Shown: positions 33,357 through 42,113 of the stretch, in pieces
How the letters are laid out: every line of letters starts with the position of its first letter
Numbering within the stretch: the stretch's first letter is position 1
Source of the DNA: an uncultured Bacteroidia bacterium
Lineage (GTDB): Bacteria; Bacteroidota; Bacteroidia; J057; CALAJH01
DNA: 64,000 nt
Assembly: GCA_937922655.1 (NCBI GenBank)
Contig: CALAJH010000053.1
Span: forward strand, 1-64,000
Reading direction: 5' to 3'
The notes under the pieces: model-generated
Seen by the model: the letters and a program-made list of their open reading frames with translations, nothing else
What the model was told of the DNA's origin: nothing
Databases searched by the model: none
Translations under genes and position numbers: made by a program

Positions 33357-35107
33357 GGCTTGTATTTGATTAAATTATGAGGAACCCAAAAGCGTTCGGG
33401 GAAAAATCCGGGTGGAACGTCGTGGGTTCGCGAATTTCTAAATCTTTTGTGGACGGCGTATCTTTCAAGCGGCGTAACCAAAAACACGCAGGGAGTTTCG
33501 TCGACCACCGCCCGTTGAAAGCGGACGAACAGTTCCCTCCGTTTGGCCGAGTCGCTTTCCACCTGCAAGGCTTCGATGATACGGTCGGTTTCCGCGTTGC
33601 CAAAACCCAAATCGTTGGAGCCTTTCTTGCGCCATGAATCGGTGTGCCACAACTGTTTGGGGTCCAACTGCAACGGCGAATTAAGCCAGCCACTTATATA
33701 CAGATTGAGCTCTTGGTTTTGTTGTTTTTCAACCATGACGGCCCAATCCAAGGGCACGGGCACAATTTTTATGCCGATTTTCGCGGCGTTGTCTGCGAGC
33801 ATCGCGCCGACGATTCTGCCCACTTCGTTGCCTTGTCGGTAGTAAAATTCGGTTTCGAACTTTACGCCGTTTCTTGAAAGCACGTCGCCGTTTTTTGTCC
33901 AGCCCGCGCGGGCCAACAACGCCGCCGCACTATCCAAGTTGAAAGCGGGTTGGCGTAAATCTTCGTCGAAAATATCTTTCAACATCGGGTAGACGGGGCC
34001 GGGCATAGGCCGCGCCAAACCCTTGTAAGCGTGTTCGACGAGTGCGTTTACGTCCACCAGATGCGCCATCGCCCGCCGGGTGTGTTTGTCGGTAAACAAA
34101 GGTTTTACGTTCGGCCCCGGGCGGTTGTTCATGCCAATGTAATTATAGGCGTAAATCGGCGGCGTGCTTAGTTCGTAATGTTCCGTGACTTTGGCGTCGG
34201 TTTTCAACGCATCGAAGGCGCGGTAGGGAATCGAGCGCAAAACGTCGATTTCTTGGTTTTTGAGGGCGTTGAGGGCGGCGGTTTCGTCGCTAATCATTCG
34301 ATAAACGATGCGCTCGGGAAAGACCTGTAACGCCGGGTTGTCGGGTTCGCGGGCGCCCCACCAATATTTTTTGCGCTCCAAAACCAATTCCCTTCCCGCA
34401 TCCCAAGACTTTAGAAAGTACGGCCCCGAGCCGAAACTTTCGGTCGGGTTGCGCCATAGTTTTCCTCCGTTCCATTTTTCCGCCAATGCCGTAACCTCGG
34501 GGTCGTTTACCTTGCCCGCCGCCAAATCCTCCAACGGGTATTTTTTCAACACCCCCTTAGGGTCAAAAAAATACTCGGGCAACACCCAAAGCTCAAAGCC
34601 CAAGCCCGACAATGCGTAGGCGTATTTTTCTTTGAACTTGACGGCGAACTTTTTGGGATTTTCGGGTGAAATTTCGACCGATTTTATTTTTTCAAAATAT
34701 ATTTTTCGATGAGGGGCCTGAATTTGCGGACAAAACAACAATTTGAGGCTGAAAGCCACGTCCGCACCCGTTATCGGATATTCGTCGTTCCAATCGGCCC
34801 GAGGATTGATTTCAAAATAATAGGTTTTTCCGTCGTCGGAAACGTCGGGAAAGCGCAGCGCCAACGACGGAGTGAAACGTTCCCCCTCCGGAGAGAGCTC
34901 CAAAAGCCGTTGGTACAACAAACGCACCACCATAAACGAGGGTTCGTCGGCGTAGGAAAGCGGGTTTAAATTGACGGGTTCGGATTGAAGGGCGACAACC
35001 ACGTGGTCTCCTTTGGCGGGCGTGGTTTGGTCGGACTCGTAGGCTCCTTTTTGCGGCGTGCCGCATGCCGCCGCAATCAGCCCCGTACACAGAAAAAATC
35101 GTTTCAT
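33353..35107 (-). CDS. Peptide/nickel-type ABC substrate-binding lipoprotein
   Basis: 584 aa from the ATG at 35107, which begins a lipoprotein signal (FFLCTGLIAAACGT). The family-5 solute-binding (DppA/OppA) fold is seen in LNPLSYADEPSFMVVRLLYQRLLE, SLALRFPDVSDDGKTYYFEI, the WNDEYPITGADVAFSLKLL segment and the central FGSGPYFLKSWDAGRELVLERKKYWWG. It would bind peptides or similar ligands in the periplasm. No permease or ATPase gene is adjacent; it sits between a subtilase and an LRR protein gene, suggesting it captures products of the secreted protease (inference). Confidence 0.88.
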   Translation of the reverse strand: MKRFFLCTGLIAAACGTPQKGAYESDQTTPAKGDHVVVALQSEPVNLNPLSYADEPSFMVVRLLYQRLLELSPEGERFTPSLALRFPDVSDDGKTYYFEINPRADWNDEYPITGADVAFSLKLLFCPQIQAPHRKIYFEKIKSVEISPENPKKFAVKFKEKYAYALSGLGFELWVLPEYFFDPKGVLKKYPLEDLAAGKVNDPEVTALAEKWNGGKLWRNPTESFGSGPYFLKSWDAGRELVLERKKYWWGAREPDNPALQVFPERIVYRMISDETAALNALKNQEIDVLRSIPYRAFDALKTDAKVTEHYELSTPPIYAYNYIGMNNRPGPNVKPLFTDKHTRRAMAHLVDVNALVEHAYKGLARPMPGPVYPMLKDIFDEDLRQPAFNLDSAAALLARAGWTKNGDVLSRNGVKFETEFYYRQGNEVGRIVGAMLADNAAKIGIKIVPVPLDWAVMVEKQQNQELNLYISGWLNSPLQLDPKQLWHTDSWRKKGSNDLGFGNAETDRIIEALQVESDSAKRRELFVRFQRAVVDETPCVFLVTPLERYAVHKRFRNSRTHDVPPGFFPERFWVPHNLIKYKP

Positions 35108-37440
35108 GGTGCAACAACGACCTTTATCGTCCGTGTATTTTCGCCACAACCCGTTTTAACCACGTAAACGCCCGGTGTAAACAACCGAATTTCCATCTCG
35201 TTGCCGTATTCAATCGCATTCACGGCTACTTTGCGACCGTCCATTGTATAAACTTCAGGTAGGGTTCCGGGGGGGGCGCCCAAGATGCGGAACGCTCCGC
35301 CGTTGGGGTTGGGATACGCCGACAAACGAGGTTCGACGACGGGGTCGATGGAAACGGCGCCCGTTGTTTCAAACGTGCCGGAAATTTCGTGAACGCACAC
35401 GCCCCGACGAATATACAAAACATAGGTGTGCCGACCGGCTTCGAGGCCGCCAAGTATGGCGTTGGGGGTTTCTCCGACGATTTTGCCGTCCACCGTCCAC
35501 AGCATGGCCTCGGGCGTCGGGCTGTGGTAAAGAAGCGTAAAAACGTTTTCGTTGTTGAACGTCAGTACGTTGCCGGGGTCGAAAAGGGCTTCTTCGCTCA
35601 CGTACCGGAGTTCTATGCCCATATTCAACGAAACCCCCCAATTCAGGTAAACGGCCGTCCATGTGCCGTCGTAAGCGCGTTCCCATGCCGTTTCGTAAGT
35701 TTGGGTGTTGTCGGAGGTAGGCAGGGCGAGGGTGTCGCCGGCCGCGGCGGGTAGACGCAAACTTGCAAAAACATCGGATACTTTGACGGGCGCCGGTAAA
35801 CTTATCACGTAGTTTTTGTTTTCATCCCAACGGGCCTTGAGGTTTTTTAAGGCGACGGACCCGGAGAACAACGTTTGCCCCGGGCGATGGACCGTGTTTT
35901 TGGCGTACAAATGTACCGATACCGAATCGTTTTGCGAACTTAGTTTCAAAAAACCCGGACGCAATTCGATGTGGGTAACGTAATCGCGACCGGGCAGGCG
36001 TTGAAACAGTTCCGCTTTTTCAACGATGTTTCGCGGGCCGGTACCGGCGGGAAAATAGCCGCCGGTCTTTAATATGTATGCCATTGAGCCGAGGTGGGAA
36101 ACGAGTTCGGGACGACAAGCCATGGGCCGCAATTTTTTCATGGCCGCGCCCGCATTCAACAGCCCGGAGCCCAACTTGCCGGCGTGTCCGGTGTTGAGTT
36201 CGTCGAGACTTTGGGCCGATTCGACAATGGCCCGGCGAACGTCGTCGGGCGTGGCGTCGGGGCGGTGGCTTTTGAGCAGGCCGCACACTCCCGCGACAGC
36301 GGCGCAAGCCATCGAGGTGCCGGCACGTTTTTTATAACCTTTGATTAAATTGGCGGCCGTCGCCTCGCCTGAAGCGCAAACGTCCACCCATGCCCCGTAA
36401 TTGGCGCTCGAGTATTTTTGCAAGGATTCGTCCACCGACGATACACATATGACGTTTTCGTACCCACAGGGATATTGTATTGCCTCGGCGTCGGCGTTGC
36501 CCGCCGCTGCCACGCAAACAATTCCCCGGTCGTGTGCCGTCAATAACAAATCCCGGAAATACGCCGAAAATACCGAAGAACCAAAAGACATGGAAATAAC
36601 GTCGGCGCCGGCGGCGATGGCGTATTCCACCGCCTCGTAGGAATGGGTTAGCGCGGCAAAGCCAATGGTGTCGGATACGGCTTTGACGGGCAAATACCGA
36701 CAACGAAATCCCGCACCGGCCATACCTTTGCCGTTGTGCGTCGAAGCCGCCGCCACCGACGCGCACGCCGTTCCATGCACGAAAAACGGACGAAGCGTAT
36801 CCATCGGCGGTTTGACGTCGCCGTCGCCGTCCGCCGCGTCAAAACCCTGATGGTCGTCGATATAACCGTTGCCGTCGTCGTCGACGCCGTTGTTCGGAAT
36901 TTCCAAAGTATTGAGCCGAACGTTGTCGCGCAGGTCCTCGTGCGGCAACCAAAAACCGTTGTCCACGACGGCAATTGTAACCTCGGGATGGCCGTAATTG
37001 TATTGCCAAGCCTCGGTAATGTTGACGAGCGCCAAATGCTTGGAGTAAGCGGGCGAGTAATCGTCGGGGTTGCCGAAGGGGGGGTGAAAGAAGCAGTAAA
37101 ACAACGGAACGGGCTCGACCCGTTCGACCAACACACTGGATTCCAAACGCTGATACACCTTTTTCTCTTCCGGCGGCGGGAAGCTTACTTTCAGGTAGCG
37201 TTCCAGACGAACGGAGTTTAGCGCCGAGGCCCGAACCACGCTAAAACTTTGAACGTCGGCCGCTTCGAGAATTCCCGCAATCGATTGAATCATTTCCTCC
37301 GTTTTGTCCAAAGGAGCGGGAAGCGGGCGTATTTTGACCATCAAAACCCCTTCGCGAAAAAGCGGCTGGCCGTTTGCCACGAACGTCCACGCGAAAAAAA
37401 ACGGCATAAAAACCATTTTTATTTTTTGCTTTACCACCAT
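35104..37440 (-). CDS. Secreted S8 family subtilisin-like peptidase with T9SS domain
   Basis: 778 aa. A signal peptide follows the start chosen at 37440 (an internal ATG at 37416 is an alternative). The catalytic triad is intact: aspartate in TIAVVDNGFWLPHEDL, histidine in FVHGTACASVAA, serine in AGTSMACAAVAG. A beta-rich domain follows and the last ~75 residues are a type A sorting domain (LSAYPNPNGGAF ... FTPGVYVVKTG). It is an extracellular protease exported by type IX secretion. It overlaps the upstream DUF6089 gene by 10 nt and the downstream binding lipoprotein gene by ATGA. Confidence 0.92.
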   Translation of the reverse strand: MVVKQKIKMVFMPFFFAWTFVANGQPLFREGVLMVKIRPLPAPLDKTEEMIQSIAGILEAADVQSFSVVRASALNSVRLERYLKVSFPPPEEKKVYQRLESSVLVERVEPVPLFYCFFHPPFGNPDDYSPAYSKHLALVNITEAWQYNYGHPEVTIAVVDNGFWLPHEDLRDNVRLNTLEIPNNGVDDDGNGYIDDHQGFDAADGDGDVKPPMDTLRPFFVHGTACASVAAASTHNGKGMAGAGFRCRYLPVKAVSDTIGFAALTHSYEAVEYAIAAGADVISMSFGSSVFSAYFRDLLLTAHDRGIVCVAAAGNADAEAIQYPCGYENVICVSSVDESLQKYSSANYGAWVDVCASGEATAANLIKGYKKRAGTSMACAAVAGVCGLLKSHRPDATPDDVRRAIVESAQSLDELNTGHAGKLGSGLLNAGAAMKKLRPMACRPELVSHLGSMAYILKTGGYFPAGTGPRNIVEKAELFQRLPGRDYVTHIELRPGFLKLSSQNDSVSVHLYAKNTVHRPGQTLFSGSVALKNLKARWDENKNYVISLPAPVKVSDVFASLRLPAAAGDTLALPTSDNTQTYETAWERAYDGTWTAVYLNWGVSLNMGIELRYVSEEALFDPGNVLTFNNENVFTLLYHSPTPEAMLWTVDGKIVGETPNAILGGLEAGRHTYVLYIRRGVCVHEISGTFETTGAVSIDPVVEPRLSAYPNPNGGAFRILGAPPGTLPEVYTMDGRKVAVNAIEYGNEMEIRLFTPGVYVVKTGCGENTRTIKVVVAP

Positions 37441-38444
37441 ATCGAACGCATTTTTCGTCTTTTGTCGTGGCCGTCGGCACAACGGTCGTTTTTATCGATG
37501 ATATAGCCCAACGAAAACATCGAAAAGACGTAGACGTCGTTTTGGTTGGGGTCGCCGCGATTGGCGCGGGTTTCGTAACCCGTCATACCGGCGCTTCGGT
37601 CGGAAAAAAGCATGCTTTTTATCGCGCCGGCTTGTATGAAATCGTTGGGATTGGGGTAATAGGTACCGGCAACGTTGCCGGAAACGTCGTCGATGTAATC
37701 GGTGAGCGTAACCCGATAGCCGACCTCGAACGACAGGTCGATTTCCCTCGTGATTTTAAAACGCAATCCCATGCCGACGGGAAAAGCCACGGCAAACCGG
37801 GAATACGGCTTTTGGTAATAATCGCGCCCGCTTTGCAAAAACTGACCTTCCGTGCCAAGAGGTTGAAGATTGACCCAACGGTCGTCGGCAAAAAGCTCGG
37901 GATATCGTTCGACCCAAGACTTGTCGGGCTTGGCTTGGGGGTTGAACCAAAAACCGGCCACGCCGCCAAAAAAATACGGCGAAACCTTGGTGCGGTTGTC
38001 GGGACGCGCTTGATACAATATGCGTTTGCCCAAGAACTCGTAGCACCATTGCGCGGAAAGTTCCGAAATGGGCGAACGAAAATGGAGGTTGCGGGTACGG
38101 CGCGCTTCGGTCGAGCCGTGTTTGTCGTGTGCGCCTACGAAGCCTTGCGACAACGTGAAACGCACGTACATATATTGATGAAAATGAACGTTGAGGTAGG
38201 CTCCGAAAGCGGGGCGCATCAGCAAAAAAGGATTGCCCACGCTTTGTCCGGACTTTTGACCCCAAAGATTGCCAAAATCGAAGCCGTTGTCGTCCAAATC
38301 ACCCTGATAATGAGAGACCCCAAGCATTCCGCCTACCGAAATATACGTATACGGACGGTCGTCTTGGCTTTGCAAGACGGATGGAATGCACGCAAACAGC
38401 CCGATTAATATACAAACACTCGCTTTTATCGTTTTTTTAAGCAC
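37431..38444 (-). CDS. DUF6089 outer-membrane beta-barrel protein
   Basis: 337 aa. A signal peptide is followed by an alternating aromatic/polar beta-barrel pattern with GVSHYQGDLDDNGFDFG near the N-terminus, LHFRSPISELSAQWCYEF, SPYFFGGVAGFWFNP, NLQPLGTEGQFL, PVGMGLRFKI and DIDDVSG-type strands. This is DUF6089. A paralog lies at 43212-44252 with the same landmarks. First gene of the operon with the subtilase, binding lipoprotein and LRR protein. A near -7 element (one mismatch) is at 38483-38490. Confidence 0.85.
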   Translation of the reverse strand: MLKKTIKASVCILIGLFACIPSVLQSQDDRPYTYISVGGMLGVSHYQGDLDDNGFDFGNLWGQKSGQSVGNPFLLMRPAFGAYLNVHFHQYMYVRFTLSQGFVGAHDKHGSTEARRTRNLHFRSPISELSAQWCYEFLGKRILYQARPDNRTKVSPYFFGGVAGFWFNPQAKPDKSWVERYPELFADDRWVNLQPLGTEGQFLQSGRDYYQKPYSRFAVAFPVGMGLRFKITREIDLSFEVGYRVTLTDYIDDVSGNVAGTYYPNPNDFIQAGAIKSMLFSDRSAGMTGYETRANRGDPNQNDVYVFSMFSLGYIIDKNDRCADGHDKRRKMRSIWW

Positions 38445-38888
38445 AGATTTTGTGTTTTTTTATTTTTAAGCCCATAAATGGGCAAATTTTTGTAAAAATA
38501 CGAAAAAAATCCGTTCACAAACCCTAGAATCCATTGAACGATTCGATAAAACGACGTTCGCTCCAAATTATTCGTGTGCCAAATACGCTCACGTTCGACT
38601 TGCCGGGGGAAACTTCCGGCTTCACGGCTTTTACACGGGTCGTACGGCCCGACCAACGCCGCGTTGTGTAAGACGAATGCTCCCAAAAAATTAAAAATAA
38701 TTTGCCGATTAAAAGAAAATGCGTTAAAATTGCGTATTAACGGCCGTCCAATCGGCGCTTTCATAAATTTTAGGCGTAAGCGACTCGTCTTGCAAGCCGA
38801 ATGGAGAACGAGCCGGCTCGCGGCTTGCCGTTTTGCCCCTTAAAAATTCAATAATCAAAGCGTTTTCCAAATCAGGCATTTCCCAACG
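38445..38888. other. 444-nt spacer between divergent genes
   Basis: Contains a short inverted repeat GCCCAT-AA-ATGGGC at 38470-38483 next to the -7-like box of the DUF6089 operon (possible operator), and AT-rich sequence further right. A small open frame on the minus strand overlaps the DUF6089 start and lacks protein-like composition. Confidence 0.45.
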
Positions 38889-39530
38889 ATGAAAAACACC
38901 GACAAGCCGGTAGGCGAAAGCAAATTTCTTCGATTTTGGGCGAAACTTTTGTCGTTCTTAATCAATCCGAATATTTGCCAATTTTTTCTCTTCGTTTATT
39001 TCATATCCACGACGACGGGTTTCGTTTTAAGTTCTTTGTTGTTTCTTTTCGTCATTCCCTTTGGAGGTTACGTTCTTTACGTCAGGCTTTGGCTTAAACG
39101 TAAAAATTTATACGTTTTGGAAAGAAAATATCGTTACTTTCCCTTTGTCTTAAATATAGTAAGCGTGATTGTTTTTTGTCTCATTTCCATTTATCACTAC
39201 AATGTTTATGCTCGTTTCGAGGTTTTTTTCCTGATATTCATCAACTTGACCGCATTCTTCATTACTTTTTTTTGGCGTATTTCCATTCATATGTTGGCTT
39301 CGAGCGCCGCTTACGCCCTCATTTACTACGGCAACCACACCCAATCCAAACCCATGGCCGTACACTGGCTGGTGGCCTTGGCGTTGTTGGTGGCGGCGGT
39401 GGGCTGGTCGCGTTATTACCTGCGGGGCCATACCTTCAATCAAATCTTAGGAGGAACCTTGACCGGTTTCGGCGGATTTTTCTTTTTCAAATTTTTCGAA
39501 CTCGACGCTTTTTTTGAAAAACTGCTCTAA
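38889..39530 (+). CDS. PAP2-like integral membrane protein
   Basis: 213 aa with six membrane helices. The PAP2 (phosphatidic acid phosphatase) pattern is recognisable but altered: the middle motif PSGH appears as ISIHMLASSAA, and the C-terminal motif SRxxxxxHxxxD reads SRYYLRGHTFNQ, so the aspartate is glutamine. This branch is seen among Bacteroidota PAP2 proteins; whether it has phosphatase activity is unclear. Single gene, convergent with ftsI. Confidence 0.75.
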   Translation: MKNTDKPVGESKFLRFWAKLLSFLINPNICQFFLFVYFISTTTGFVLSSLLFLFVIPFGGYVLYVRLWLKRKNLYVLERKYRYFPFVLNIVSVIVFCLISIYHYNVYARFEVFFLIFINLTAFFITFFWRISIHMLASSAAYALIYYGNHTQSKPMAVHWLVALALLVAAVGWSRYYLRGHTFNQILGGTLTGFGGFFFFKFFELDAFFEKLL

Positions 39531-39608
39531 ACCAACTCCAATTTACCAAACCGTTACACTTCGGCGAACGAAGCAACGTTCGTTGGACGATTGCCCCGTC
39601 GCGTGCGC

Positions 39609-41747
39609 TCATTGCAAGTGCAGCACCACGGTCCGGCCGCGCCGTAGGGGTTGGTCGTAGGGCAAACTTTGGCGAACGACCCGTCCCGAGCCGCTAAGCC
39701 GGGGTTTTAGGCCGATGTTTTCCGCAAGGGCCAGCGCGTCTTTGGCCGACATTCCTCGAAAATTCGGTACGCCTTTGTAATTGTATTTGTAGGGCCGAAA
39801 ATGAACGCTGTCGCTGACGGCTTTAAGCCGAACAAGGTCGGAACCGGGCAAATCGGCAAAAGGGATATTGAGCGTTTGATAAACGGTTTTTGCGTCGCGG
39901 GCGTTGACCACGGGCGCCGTCGGCGGTTCGACCTTGCGTTTGCGCAAGCTTTGGCTTTCCTTGCGCAGGTGCGTTTCGACGTGCGTGGCGTAGATGTTTT
40001 CGGCAATTTCCTTAAATACGGGCGCAGCCACCTCCGAACCGTAATACTCTCCGGACAATGGCTTGTCTATCATCACGTAACACGTATACAAGGGTTTGTC
40101 CGCGGGAAAATAACCTACGAAAGAAGAACGATACTTTTTGTGATAAGCCCCGCTGACGACCGTCAGCGCCGTTCCCGTTTTTCCTGCAATTTTGAAATGC
40201 TTGGATTTAATATTTTGCGCGGAACCCGTTTCCACCACGCCCTCGAGCATTTCTTTAACCAACGCCAACGTCGAAGACGAGCAGATGCGTTTGTTCAATA
40301 TTTGGGTATCGAAGCGTTCGCGAGTCGTGCCGAAGTCCAGAATTTCGCGAACCAACATGGGCCGTACCATGACTCCGTCGTTGGCTACGGCGTTGTAGAA
40401 CGTCAAAAGTTGGAGGGGGGTAAGTTTGACGTTGTAACCGATGGCCATCCACGGCAGGGTTACCTTGCTCCAAAACTTTTCGTTGGGCATGATGATATAG
40501 GGTTCGGGTTCGCCTTTAAGGTCGAATTGCGTGTGTCCCAAGACCCCCGTTTTTCGCACCTGTTCGATAAAAAGTTCGGGCTTGTCGCCGAATTTGTTTT
40601 GTACCACTTCGGCAAAGGCGATGTTGCTTGATTTTTCAAACGCGGTACGGAAGGTGATGTTGCCGTAAGGTTTGACGTCGGTCATGGTGCGGTCGTAGTA
40701 TTTTTTTGCGCCGTCTCCCGTGGCGACGGTGTCGTCGGGATGAATTTGACCGGCTTCGAGGGCGGCAATGGCGGAAACGAGTTTGAACGTCGAACCGGGT
40801 TCAAGTTGGGTGGCCGTGGCGTTGTTGTAGGTTTCGGGATAATTGGCAATGGCTTTGATATGGCCGGTGCGGGTTTCCATGAGTATGGCCACGCCGCCTT
40901 CGGCGTTGTGTTTTTCGACCGCCGACTTCAACGCCTGCCAAACCACGTCCTGCATATTGACGTTGAGCGTGGTCATGAGGTCGAATCCGTCCTTTGGTTC
41001 AATTTCCGCAACATTGGCCACGGGGATTTCGGTGCCGCCGCCTACCCGTTGCATGATGACCCGTCCGTCGCGCCCGGCCAGTTGGGCGTTGTAAGCGTAT
41101 TCCAAACCTTTGACGCCCATGCCGTTCTCGTCCAACGACCCCAACGTCACTTGGGCCAATACCCCCAACGGATAAAATCGTTTGTCCTCGACGGGTTCCA
41201 CGATTAAGCCGCCTTCGAGTCCCGCCCGGTTGAATATCGGCAGTCGCCGAACTTCCTTGATTTGTTTGTGGCTGAACAAATCTTTGACGCTCGTCAAATA
41301 GATATGACGGTCGTTTTTTGCTTTGGCCAAAAGAAGTTTGTCTTTGAAGTAATTGGGGGTATAAGCGCCGTCGAGCGGGAGCATCATTGCCGACAACTGC
41401 CGACAAAGCGCGTCGAGCGAGTCCTGAAAATTGGCGAAATTTTTTTCGTCGAGGAGGGTGGCGTCGACCGCAAGTCGAAAACGGTGGATGGTCGTGGCCA
41501 AAATCGAGCCGTCGTCGGCCAAGATACTGCCCCGGTGGGCGCGGATAATTTTGGGCGCCACCCTGTTCGCCAACTGTTTTTTTCGCCAACGTTCGGCGTC
41601 CAACGTTTGGATGTAAAACAACTTGATTGCCGTTAAGGCGCCAAAAAGAGCCATGGCCCCGAAAACCACATACATTCGGCTGAGCGTTTGATTGGAGAGT
41701 CCGTTTTCGGGCATTTTCGGTTTGACGGCGTTCAAGACTCGGTTCAT
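39609..41747 (-). CDS. ftsI: Penicillin-binding protein FtsI (class B, PASTA-containing)
   Basis: 712 aa. A single N-terminal membrane helix (~25-47) precedes the PBP dimerisation domain. The transpeptidase motifs are intact: STFK at 319-322, SSN at 373-375 and KTGTA at 523-527. A PASTA domain is at the C-terminus (~658-712, GVPNFRGMSAKDALALAENIGL). It cross-links septal peptidoglycan. It directly follows ftsL; the expected murE, mraY and murD genes do not follow, and the next gene is convergent. Confidence 0.94.
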   Translation of the reverse strand: MNRVLNAVKPKMPENGLSNQTLSRMYVVFGAMALFGALTAIKLFYIQTLDAERWRKKQLANRVAPKIIRAHRGSILADDGSILATTIHRFRLAVDATLLDEKNFANFQDSLDALCRQLSAMMLPLDGAYTPNYFKDKLLLAKAKNDRHIYLTSVKDLFSHKQIKEVRRLPIFNRAGLEGGLIVEPVEDKRFYPLGVLAQVTLGSLDENGMGVKGLEYAYNAQLAGRDGRVIMQRVGGGTEIPVANVAEIEPKDGFDLMTTLNVNMQDVVWQALKSAVEKHNAEGGVAILMETRTGHIKAIANYPETYNNATATQLEPGSTFKLVSAIAALEAGQIHPDDTVATGDGAKKYYDRTMTDVKPYGNITFRTAFEKSSNIAFAEVVQNKFGDKPELFIEQVRKTGVLGHTQFDLKGEPEPYIIMPNEKFWSKVTLPWMAIGYNVKLTPLQLLTFYNAVANDGVMVRPMLVREILDFGTTRERFDTQILNKRICSSSTLALVKEMLEGVVETGSAQNIKSKHFKIAGKTGTALTVVSGAYHKKYRSSFVGYFPADKPLYTCYVMIDKPLSGEYYGSEVAAPVFKEIAENIYATHVETHLRKESQSLRKRKVEPPTAPVVNARDAKTVYQTLNIPFADLPGSDLVRLKAVSDSVHFRPYKYNYKGVPNFRGMSAKDALALAENIGLKPRLSGSGRVVRQSLPYDQPLRRGRTVVLHLQ

Positions 41748-41750
41748 TGT

Positions 41751-42104
41751 TTATTCGTCGCTAAGTTTGAAGGGCGGGGCGGAAAGCGGTTTAAGACCGA
41801 TACTGTCCACGACGGTGCGAACGTTCGACTGTTTGCGGCGCACGGAAAGCTCGGCGTTGACGGTCATGTATTCGGATTTGTACTCTTTAAGTTCTTCTTG
41901 AAGTTCGTCTACGTAACGGGCGCGTCGTTGCACGTCGTGGGCGTTCCAGACGTAAAAAAGCCCCAACGCCGTCAAAAATAGGGAAAACGCAAGATTGCGT
42001 TGAAACCAGAGCAGAGCCTTGCCCGTGGCCACGTTTCGTACAAGCGAAAGTATCGCGGCAAACGCGACGACCAATGGTCCGGGGTTTTTTTTCGATTGAT
42101 TCAT
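41751..42104 (-). CDS. ftsL: FtsL-like cell division protein
   Basis: 117 aa bitopic membrane protein: short cytoplasmic N-terminus, one membrane helix (NLAFSLFLTALGLFYVW, ~37-53), then a periplasmic coiled coil (VQRRARYVDELQEELKEYKSEYMTVNAELS). The topology, size and position between rsmH and ftsI identify the Bacteroidota FtsL-like family, a divisome scaffold. Sequence similarity to classical FtsL is low. Confidence 0.85.
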   Translation of the reverse strand: MNQSKKNPGPLVVAFAAILSLVRNVATGKALLWFQRNLAFSLFLTALGLFYVWNAHDVQRRARYVDELQEELKEYKSEYMTVNAELSVRRKQSNVRTVVDSIGLKPLSAPPFKLSDE

Positions 42105-42113
42105 CGGTACGAA

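Noticed and set aside
38426-38764. 112-aa open frame upstream of the DUF6089 operon
   Set aside because: It overlaps the DUF6089 start and the promoter-like region, has no recognisable domain and no ribosome site.
39565-39582. CGAACG/CGTTCG inverted repeat between PAP2 and ftsI
   Set aside because: Only a 6-bp stem with no T run; not convincing as a terminator.
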